Shown here one piece after another: positions 1 through 5,419 of a stretch of 5,419 nt of DNA. Position 1 is the first letter of the stretch; every line of letters begins with the position of its first letter. The position numbers were made by a program, and so were the translations under genes. A model generated the notes under the pieces. That model was not told the DNA's origin, made no database searches, and worked only from the letters and a program-made list of their open reading frames with translations. Source of the DNA: an uncultured Rhodopirellula sp. (GTDB taxonomy: Bacteria; Planctomycetota; Planctomycetia; Pirellulales; Pirellulaceae); contig CAJXTM010000337.1 of the NCBI GenBank assembly GCA_913061385.1, forward strand, positions 1-5,419, given 5' to 3'.

Positions 1-48
1 TCTACACGTAAGGAGTCGTCGGCAGCGTCAGATGTGTATAAGAGACAG
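1..48. other. Nextera i5-side sequencing adapter (technical sequence)
   Basis: This is not genomic DNA. In order it holds the tail of the P5 primer (TCTACAC, 1-7), the 8-base index GTAAGGAG (8-15, which I recognise as index 505), the read-1 transposon adapter arm (16-29) and the 19-base Tn5 mosaic end (30-48, ending AAGAGACAG). The same 48 bases occur in reverse complement at 5372-5419. On the minus strand the adapter is open in the frame of the neighbouring gene and would add the false tail CLLYTSDAAD to the protein. Genomic sequence starts at 49. Confidence 0.98.
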
Positions 49-2546
49 GCACTAGCATCGGCAAAATCAAAGACGTCCAGCGAGCGTGGAGTCTGATCAC
101 GAACAATTGGCAAATAAACACTCCGATACTTGGCTTGCTCCATATCAAGCCCACTGCCAATCTGGGACGTCGCTTCACGGACCGCAGACTCAAACATCGC
201 CTTCTGGCTGCTAGTCGCCCCCTCCATCGTCAATCGTCCATTACGTTGCCCCATGGGAAGGTTACCGCGTCCTCTTTGGCTACCGTATCGCGAATTGGAA
301 TTCATTTGTCGGTCTCGCGATCCCAAGCTTGGGCGTCCCAATCCGTTGCGAAAATTATTCAGACGCGAATTCCCACTCGCATTCGATCGACTTCCATTAC
401 CACCCGCAGCGGCTCGGTTCTCCCGCTGGATAGCATCCATCACTTTTTTCTTTGCCAACTCAACCACTTCACGGGCATTTGCTCTCGGGTCTCCCAACGA
501 ACCATCGCGTACTCGCACATAGCCGGCCTCGGCAACCTCCGAACCACGCGGACGGTCCAATTCAATTTCGGCGCTGATGCTCAACATTGCGTCACGTATT
601 GCTTCGGCATCAAGTCGCCTTGTATTGGCTCGCCAAAGCAATGCATTTTCAGGATCATATTCATGGTGATGCTCGTCGTAGGCAGTGCTCATGCGATAAG
701 TCCGTGAGTTTGCTATTTCGCGAATCAAACTTTTGACAGACCAACCAGACTCCATGAACTCCACGGCCAGATAATCGAGTAAAGCTGGATGACTTGGCGA
801 TTGCCCTGTCACGCCGAAATTCTCCGTCGAAGTGACGATGCCTTGACCGATCATGTGTTGCCATATGCGATTGACCATCACCCTCGCTGTCAGTGGATTA
901 TCCTCGCTGCCAAGCCAATTCGCGAACTCAAGTCGACCGCTCGATCCGTCCGTAATACGTGCTGGTGTAGAGCACAAAACTTTTGGAAAACCACGGGGGA
1001 CCGTTTGCGCAGGTTGATCAATTTCACCACGAACCAGAAGCCTCAGATCACCCGGTTTGCTATTTTCCTGAACCCCCATGCAGTAACTGTGCGGATTTCC
1101 ATTTTCATCCACTACGGCAAGCTTGGTTGATAGTGTTGCCAGTCGGTTTGCAGTTCGCAGTCGATTCCGGACAGCATCCTGAGCTTCAATTTTTCCTGAT
1201 GCCCGATCACGACGTGACTGGGACGCCTCTTCAATTGTTGAAGTAATCTCTGCGCGAAGGTCTGCTAATTCTATGGCGGTATAGCGTGGGTCGTAGGGAT
1301 TTGGATCCTCAATTGGCAACAGCAACAAACTGCTGTTCCGTCTCGCTTGTGCAGTACTAAACGTTCCAAACTCTGACGGTGGCGACCCCCAATAGGTGTT
1401 GGAGTTGGCGAACACACCTGCCAATGCGTAATAGTCGGTTTGTGGAATCGCATCGAATTTATGATCATGGCAACGGGCACACGCCACCGACGTACCTAAA
1501 AAGACTCTTGTGGTCGCATCAATCTGTTCGTCAATCTGATCGGCTGCAAACTGGACTCGATTGCGCTCATTTAAATTCTTCGGGCCCATCGCGAGGAAGG
1601 TTGTAGCCACAAGATTTGAGGCCCACTGCTCATCGCTTTTGGCTGGCAACAAGTCTCCTGCAACCTGTTCCTTGACAAATTGATTGAAAGGTTTGTCTGC
1701 ATTGAAAGAATCAATGACGAAGTCGCGATAACGCCATGCATGGGGATAGGTCTGATTTACCTCGCGCCCAGTCGATTCAGCGAAACGGGCAACATCAAGC
1801 CAATGCCGTCCCCAACGCTCACCAAATTGTTCGTACCTCAACAAATTATCAACAACATGCGTGATCGCCTGCTCAGGACTCGATTGCCATTTCGCTTCAA
1901 AGTATTCGACCTGCTGGGGCGTGGGCGGCAACCCGATCAGATCAAAGCAAAGTCGACGCAGCACCCGATACGCCTCCGCATCCTGTGCAGGCTCAATGCC
2001 AGCCTGTTCCAAGTCGGCGAGGATAAAGCGATCAATCGATGTTGCTGACCATTCCACATCAGTGACACGCGGAGGTTGCTGCTTCTTCGGCGTTTGATAC
2101 GCCCAGAACGTGTTGCGGGCGTTATCAATGTCTTCGGTTGTAATCGAGGATTGAACTTTGGAAATCTGATTTACCCGAGGATCCGGAGCCCCCATCTCGA
2201 TCCATTCACGAAAGTCAGCGATAACGCTACCAGAGAGTTTTCGCTTCGGTGGCATGACAAAATCTTCATGCACCATCGCATTGAAAAGCAGGCTCTCCTC
2301 GAGATCACCCGGCACAATCGCGGGGCCACTACTGCCACCAATCAACATTAGTTCCTTCGTATCAAGCCGTAAACCGCCGCGAACATTTCCAGATTGATTC
2401 GAGTGACATCCGTAACATTCTCTGATCAACACAGGACGAATCTTCGCTTCAAAGAATTTCAACTCATCAGGTGTCAATTGCTCGGCATAAGTCGGCACAG
2501 CAGCGATCGCTAACACAATCAACAACAGGTGGCGTAATGAAATCAT
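49..2546 (-). CDS. PSCyt1-DUF1549-DUF1553 (PSD1) secreted cytochrome-like protein, C-terminus cut off
   Basis: I read 832 uninterrupted codons on the minus strand, and the frame runs into the adapter without a stop. The N-terminus is a clear Sec signal peptide: MISLRH, a hydrophobic stretch LLLIVLAIAAV, and likely cleavage after TYA at residue 21. The PSCyt1 domain follows, with haem motif CYGCH (44-48) and a possible axial Met in MPPK (98). DUF1549 spans about 170-380, with RRLCFDLIGLPPTP (197-210), ERWGRHWLDVARFAES (243-258) and a second CxxCH, CARCHDHKFD (356-365). DUF1553 starts near 537, with GRLEFANWL and NPLTARVMVNRIWQH, and reaches RSVYLPIVRD (808-817) and VFDFADAS (825-832). I infer that roughly 100-150 residues of C-terminus are missing. 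Residues about 709-771 are an odd N/G/R/S-rich insertion. The protein is probably exported to the periplasm-like space. The family is abundant in planctomycetes and its biochemical role is not settled; a redox or polymer-degradation role is often supposed. The gene lies downstream of the EF-hand gene, 80 bp away. I chose the ATG at 2546 for the signal peptide; an in-frame ATG at 2630 would add 28 residues and overlap the upstream stop as ATGA. Confidence 0.94.
234..422 (-). repeat. Low-complexity Asn/Gly/Arg/Ser-rich coding insertion in DUF1553
   Basis: Residues about 709-771 of the PSCyt1/DUF1549/DUF1553 protein are almost free of large hydrophobic residues. They are dominated by N, G, R and S, with pieces such as GGNGSRSNASGNSR, NNFRNGLGRPSLGSR and YGSQRGRGN. 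The flanks read as ordinary DUF1553: LDAEAIRDAML before it, RSVYLPIVRD after it. The frame stays open, so this is an in-frame disordered linker or loop rather than a frameshift. It is strongly basic and carries RG/RGR dipeptides. No function can be assigned from sequence. Confidence 0.8.
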
Positions 2547-2626
2547 GGCTGGAATCCAACTTGGTCGGCCTGATACGGAACAGAACTCAATGGAAGGGTA
2601 CCTCAGAATACCTGATGAAGACGACT
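2547..2626 (-). other. Spacer between EF-hand gene and cytochrome gene, with alternative start ATG at 2630
   Basis: These 80 bases separate the EF-hand stop (TGA, 2629-2627 on the minus strand) from the chosen start at 2546. The whole spacer is open in the frame of the downstream gene, and an ATG at 2630-2628 overlaps the upstream TGA as ATGA. I see no good Shine-Dalgarno sequence before either ATG and no terminator hairpin with a T run, which fits co-transcription of the two genes. Confidence 0.5.
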
Positions 2627-3259
2627 TCATTCTGCGTTCGGTGGGTCCGGGTGAGTACCACCAGGGCGTTCCCTTGGCTGGGAGGCACCACGTGGGCCAT
2701 GACCACGCCCTGTCCGACTTTTATCGGACTTCTCACGCAAAGACTGATTCGATTGGGCCGAGAATCCCCCCTCAGTTTCCGATAGCGTTACACACCCGCC
2801 GGGGGGGCGGCTTTGTTCATTTGAGCATTTCTTGGCTCCCAAGCCCCGCCGAACTGGCTTTGCCCTGCTCTGCCCTACCCTGCTCTGCAGAGACCGTTTC
2901 CGTATTGCTGTAAACATCGTAGTCAACTCCCGCACGCTGAGCATGCTGTCTGCATCATTGTCGAACTCGGACAATTTTTTTTTCACCATCTCTGCAGGTT
3001 CCCTCGCGACTGGCTCATCCTGCTTTGCATCGAAACTACAACGCTCCGAACTGCAACGCTCCGTTCCCCCAAGCTTCTCCTCGGCGGAAACCAAAAATGC
3101 AAAAAGTCCTAGTGCCAGGCATGCTGATACCAGCTTGAAGAGTCTGATTAGACTACGAGCCCCATCGTCGTTTCGGAAATCGTGTTGATGAACCAACCCC
3201 GCGTTTACTGAAACGGCTTGTGTTGCTTTGAGAGGACCGAGAATCCTCAACTTTCTCAT
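2627..3259 (-). CDS. Small secreted or membrane-anchored EF-hand protein
   Basis: This is a 210-residue protein. A hydrophobic segment at about 43-58 (LVSACLALGLFAFLVS) ends in SAEEK and looks like a signal peptide or single N-terminal anchor; it follows an unusually long 42-residue polar leader. One EF-hand loop is visible at 100-111 (DNDADSMLSVRE): D1, D3, D5, S9 and E12 match the calcium-binding pattern, but the usual Gly at position 6 is Ser. A basic low-complexity tail follows, rich in R, G, P and S (GRGHGPRGASQPRERPGG), as is common in planctomycete EF-hand proteins. Calcium binding outside the cytoplasm is inferred; partner and role are unknown. It is probably first in an operon with the cytochrome-like gene. 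The ATG at 3259 is supported by upstream AGAGAGG and GGAG; no other ATG lies before the hydrophobic segment. Two 15-bp tandem duplications and a seven-base G/C homopolymer lie in the gene, so the last third could be affected by a sequencing indel. Confidence 0.7.
   Translation of the reverse strand: MRKLRILGPLKATQAVSVNAGLVHQHDFRNDDGARSLIRLFKLVSACLALGLFAFLVSAEEKLGGTERCSSERCSFDAKQDEPVAREPAEMVKKKLSEFDNDADSMLSVRELTTMFTAIRKRSLQSRVGQSRAKPVRRGLGAKKCSNEQSRPPGGCVTLSETEGGFSAQSNQSLREKSDKSRTGRGHGPRGASQPRERPGGTHPDPPNAE
2796..2810. other. GC-only hairpin with a seven-base G run inside the EF-hand gene
   Basis: CCGCC (2796-2800), five G and GGCGG (2806-2810) form a short perfect stem, and 2801-2807 is a run of seven G. 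On the minus strand it encodes RPPGG in the EF-hand protein. Losing one base would end the protein within a few codons (TAA in GTGTGTAA), and gaining one would also soon end it. It resembles a terminator stem in the plus direction, but the following bases (CTTTGTT) are a poor T run and no plus-strand gene precedes it. Confidence 0.4.
2861..2890 (-). repeat. 15-bp imperfect tandem duplication encoding QSRVG/QSRAK
   Basis: Two adjacent 15-base units (2861-2875 and 2876-2890) share the core CCCTGCTCTGC at the same offset. On the minus strand they encode QSR twice, five residues apart, just after the EF-hand. The length keeps frame, consistent with slippage duplication inside a coding gene. Confidence 0.75.
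3034..3063 (-). repeat. 15-bp tandem duplication encoding ERCSS/ERCSF
   Basis: The units 3034-3048 and 3049-3063 are identical at 14 of 15 bases (AACTACAACGCTCCG and AACTGCAACGCTCCG). They encode residues 67-76 of the EF-hand protein, duplicating an ERCS motif just after the predicted signal segment. This places two cysteines (69 and 74) five residues apart. They do not form a CxxCH haem motif. Confidence 0.85.
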
Positions 3260-3386
3260 AAATCTCCATTCCTCTCTTATTGGTCAGTAGTTCCTGCCAT
3301 TAAAAGCCGAAACCCTGCGCCATTTCGCGGTATTAAATAGAGGTGTATGTACCTGTCCTCTCTTCTCATTTTTCGTGGCATCTTCC
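3260..3386. promoter_or_regulatory. Divergent intergenic region between EF-hand/cytochrome operon and sigma-kinase operon
   Basis: These 127 bases lie between two divergent transcription units and must hold the minus-strand operon promoter and probably the plus-strand one. An AT-rich core TATTAAAT (3331-3338) could serve as a -10 element, but I find no matching -35 at normal spacing on either strand and no clear ECF-type pair. The stretch before the sigma factor (about 3352-3374) is pyrimidine-rich and has no Shine-Dalgarno sequence. Confidence 0.45.
3264..3277 (-). promoter_or_regulatory. Ribosome binding site of the EF-hand gene
   Basis: On the minus strand AGAGAGGAATGGAG precedes the ATG at 3259. 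AGAGAGG leaves about 11 bases and GGAG about 4 bases to the start. It is the only good Shine-Dalgarno-like sequence before a start in the window and supports the long-leader start of this gene. Confidence 0.55.
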
Positions 3387-4034
3387 ATGTCCAACAGCTC
3401 AATTGGCATCGAAACTGAGCTCACTGCTCGCATGAGAGAGGGAAATAAAGATGCTTTGGCCACCGTTTTTTCCGACTACCGAGAGCGGCTTCGCCGCATC
3501 ATCCAGTTTCGGATTGACTATCGCATCGCGGCGAGAATTTCTGATTCAGACGTACTACAGGAAACATATATTGCCGCGGCAAAACGACTTCCCCATTTTT
3601 CAACGCAAACAGAGATGTCTGCTTTTCTGTGGCTCAGGTTGCTGGCAAAACAGCAGTTGGTGGACATTCATCGGCAGCATCTAAAAGCAGAGAAAAGAGA
3701 TGCCAGAAAGGAGTTGTCGCTGCAACCTAACCAAGCGTCCGCTCAAACTTCCATGGCTTTAGCCGTCCAACTGGTCGGATCAATTACTGCCGCCAGCGAA
3801 GTTGTCGCAAAAGCTGAAGCCATCGCACTTCTGGAAGCGGCACTCGATGAGATGAATGATATCGACCGCGAAGTGATTGCGTTACGGCACTTCGAAGAAT
3901 TAACCAATATTGAAACAGCCAGTGTTTTGAAACTGCAACCCTCAGCAGCAAGCAAACGCTATCTCCGTGCGATGAGTCGGCTATCCCAGTTGATGTCCAA
4001 ATTTGAAGACTCACAGAATGGAGACGAAGCATGA
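3387..4034 (+). CDS. ECF-type RNA polymerase sigma factor
   Basis: This 215-residue sigma-70 family protein contains only regions 2 and 4, as in ECF factors. Region 2 spans about 12-98: a helix ending RLRRIIQFRI, then SDVLQETYIAAAKRL (54-68), equivalent to the core-polymerase and -10 recognition helices, then FLWLRLLAKQQLVDIHRQH (80-98). A long linker (about 99-147) leads to region 4 (148-203), which has the helix-turn-helix DREVIALRHFEELTNIETA followed by SAASKRYLRAMSRL. It should direct polymerase to a dedicated promoter set. The stop overlaps the start of the kinase as ATGA, so the two are probably translated together. This matches the sigma factor/Ser-Thr kinase pairs described in planctomycetes, in which phosphorylation may replace an anti-sigma factor; that mechanism is inference here. 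No anti-sigma gene is visible. The start is ATG 3387 or an in-frame GTG at 3375 that would add MASS; neither has a Shine-Dalgarno sequence. Confidence 0.93.
   Translation: MSNSSIGIETELTARMREGNKDALATVFSDYRERLRRIIQFRIDYRIAARISDSDVLQETYIAAAKRLPHFSTQTEMSAFLWLRLLAKQQLVDIHRQHLKAEKRDARKELSLQPNQASAQTSMALAVQLVGSITAASEVVAKAEAIALLEAALDEMNDIDREVIALRHFEELTNIETASVLKLQPSAASKRYLRAMSRLSQLMSKFEDSQNGDEA
4031..4034 (+). other. ATGA stop/start overlap coupling sigma factor and kinase
   Basis: The sigma factor TGA (4032-4034) overlaps the kinase ATG (4031-4033). Such overlaps usually mean translational coupling by re-initiating ribosomes and a fixed ratio of the two products. GGAGACGAAGC just upstream (from about 4020) gives a usable GGAG ribosome binding site for the kinase. 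Confidence 0.85.
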
Positions 4035-5371
4035 CTCACGATAATCGAAGCCGCCATGACGCCGAGGCAGAACCAAAGCAATCACCACCTCCCACAAAAG
4101 CAGATCACTTCGATCTCGACCAACTTGGAGAAGAGTTTTCCAAAGCGATACGTGAAGGCAAGTATCCGCACATTGATGCCTATACAAAACGGTACCCGGA
4201 CAATGCTGATGAAATCCGTGAACTGCTGGAATCAATCTCTCTAATTGAAACATTCAAGCAATCAAAGAGTGCCGTTTCAGACGCTTCCGCACGACAACCC
4301 GCATTCAGGGAACTCGACGACTACAAGATCATTCGTGAAATTGGTCGTGGAGGAATGGGCATCGTTTTTGAAGCCATCCATGAACCACTGGGCCGAAAAG
4401 TCGCCATCAAAGTATTGGCGAACAATCTTCTAGGTGAATCGAAACATCTGGTCAGGTTCCGGCGTGAAGCACGTGCTGCAGCAAAACTGAGGCACACCAA
4501 CATCGTCCCCGTCTTCGGCGTTGGAACCAGTGGAGAACATCACTACTACGTCATGGACTACATCGATGGTCTAAGCTTGCATCAATGGTTGACATCACTA
4601 GATAAAGATCTTTCACCAGCAGCTCCAACTGTCGATGCCGAATCAGCCAACACGTTTACCGGCGTTAATACCAACAAGCGATTTGATACAGATACCCTAA
4701 GGCAACCGGGCGTAGACGCGTCGCTAGTTAAAGACACTTCAGCCTACCAGCGTTGGGTTGCAAATCTTGGTGTATCTGCATCCGATGCATTACACTACGC
4801 CCACTCACAAGGCGTTCTGCACCGTGATATCAAACCGGCCAACTTGCTGCTGGATCGACACAACACACTCTGGATTGCTGATTTTGGTCTAGCCAAGCTC
4901 GCAGAGCAAAATGCGGTCACCGCAACCGGAGACATCGTAGGCACTCCCCAATACATGCCCCCCGAGTCATTTGAGGGCAATTATGACGTACGTAGCGAGG
5001 TCTACGCATTGGGTCTGACGCTCTATGAACTGCTCACGCTACGGCCAGCCATCGAAGGCAATGGCACGGCGGACATTATCCGCAAAGCAACCCGAGGTGT
5101 GGCAGTGCGTCCGCGGAAAGTCAATCCAAAGATCGCCCCAGACTTGGAAACGATTCTCCTCAAGGCTTTGTCACATGATCCTGAAGATCGATACAGCAGC
5201 GCCGAAATGCTGCGTGATGACTTGACTTGCTTTCTAGCAGATCTCCCCATCGCAGCCCGAAAAACTAATCCTGTAGAACGAATGATTCGCTGGTCTCGCC
5301 GTGAACCCAAAGTTGCCGCCCTCACCACTGCTACATTTGCGTTGTTGCTTGCACTTGCAGGTGTCTCAGCC
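4031..5371 (+). CDS. Hanks-type Ser/Thr protein kinase, C-terminus cut off
   Basis: There are 447 genomic codons. Residues about 27-76 form the N-terminal module common in planctomycete kinases (EEFSKAIREGKYPHIDAYTKRYPDNADEIRELL). The kinase domain spans about 98-400, with P-loop GRGGMGIV (105-112), catalytic Lys in VAIKVL (K127), Glu in REAR (E146), HRDIKPANLLL (264-274), DFG in ADFGLAK (283-289), GTPQYMPPE (304-312) and RSEVYALGLTLYELL (321-335). All catalytic residues are present, so it should be active. The conserved Asp of subdomain IX is Glu (E323), and about 55 residues (188-242) are inserted before the HRD loop. A transmembrane helix starts at about 428 (VAALTTATFALLLALAGVSA). Relatives usually carry an extracytoplasmic WD40, TPR or other sensor domain after it; that part is missing. 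The last genomic codon is 5369-5371. The apparent stop at 5390-5392 and the residues LSLIHI come from the adapter. It probably works with the overlapping sigma factor. Confidence 0.96.
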
Positions 5372-5419
5372 CTGTCTCTTATACACATCTGACGCTGCCG
5401 ACGACTCCTTACGTGTAGA
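5372..5419. other. Nextera i5-side sequencing adapter, reverse complement (technical sequence)
   Basis: This is the exact reverse complement of 1-48: mosaic end (5372-5390, starting CTGTCTCTTATAC), adapter arm (5391-5404), index complement CTCCTTAC (5405-5412) and P5 tail GTGTAGA (5413-5419). It creates a false stop for the kinase and, on the minus strand, the false N-terminus MCIRDR. Genomic sequence ends at 5371. Confidence 0.98.

Noticed and set aside
130..707. Overlapping plus-strand open frames of 130 and 190 residues
   Set aside because: They are antisense to the continuous DUF1553 coding frame, show no recognisable motifs, and are Arg/Ser/Pro-rich as expected of shadow frames.
661..864. 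Minus-strand open frame of 67 residues
   Set aside because: It lies in another frame inside the DUF1553 coding region, whose own frame carries the family motifs.
2712..2729. Hairpin GTCCGA-loop-TCGGAC as a terminator
   Set aside because: It has only a 6-bp stem with no following T run on either strand and lies inside the EF-hand coding frame.
3106..3132. Lipobox VSAC in the EF-hand protein
   Set aside because: The Cys sits at the start of the hydrophobic segment, not after it, so it is poorly placed for lipoprotein processing.
2471..3188. Plus-strand open frames of 104, 122 and 118 residues opposite the EF-hand gene
   Set aside because: They have no domain motifs or ribosome binding sites, and the opposite strand gives a hydrophobic signal segment plus an EF-hand loop.
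3270..3364. Repeated TCCTCTCTT (3270-3278 and 3356-3364) as an operator pair
   Set aside because: The first copy is the complement of the EF-hand ribosome binding site and the second is in a pyrimidine-rich leader. Nine bases of low-complexity sequence are not enough to support a binding site.
3743..4253. Minus-strand open frames of 70, 82 and 80 residues opposite sigma factor and kinase
   Set aside because: They are shadows of two strongly supported plus-strand genes.
1..5419. Terminal inverted repeats suggesting a transposon or linear plasmid
   Set aside because: The repeats match Nextera P5 tail, index, adapter arm and mosaic end base for base, and no transposase or replication gene is present.

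Overview
The genomic part of this window runs from 49 to 5371. The 48 bases at each end are Illumina Nextera (Tn5 tagmentation) adapter in opposite orientation, each including the 8-base index GTAAGGAG. The window therefore looks like one tagmented fragment of about 5.3 kb, and the genes at both edges are cut by library construction, not by biology.

The gene content points to Planctomycetes, probably a Pirellula/Rhodopirellula-like lineage. It includes a large secreted protein with the planctomycete cytochrome domain (PSCyt1) followed by DUF1549 (PSCyt2) and DUF1553 (PSD1). It also includes a small secreted EF-hand protein and an ECF-type sigma factor joined to a Hanks-type Ser/Thr kinase, an arrangement typical of planctomycetes. 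Genus-level placement is inference.

Layout: on the minus strand, reading leftwards from about 3259, are the EF-hand protein (2627-3259) and the PSCyt1/DUF1549/DUF1553 protein (2546 down to 49, C-terminus missing). They probably form one operon. The second gene is open across the whole left half and has no stop inside the window, so a caller that requires a stop codon would miss it. On the plus strand, diverging from a shared intergenic region (3260-3386), are the sigma factor (3387-4034) and the kinase (4031-5371). These overlap by ATGA, and the kinase is cut just after its kinase domain, at the start of a membrane helix.

Working model (inference): the kinase and sigma factor form a signalling pair, with the kinase sensing or relaying a signal and the sigma factor redirecting transcription. 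The divergent operon for exported c-type cytochrome-like and EF-hand proteins is a natural candidate target. The most unusual sequence features are a long Asn/Gly/Arg/Ser-rich insertion within DUF1553, two separate 15-bp tandem duplications in the EF-hand gene, and an ATGA overlap that offers an alternative start for the cytochrome gene. I found no RNA genes, CRISPR arrays, insertion sequences or convincing terminators.
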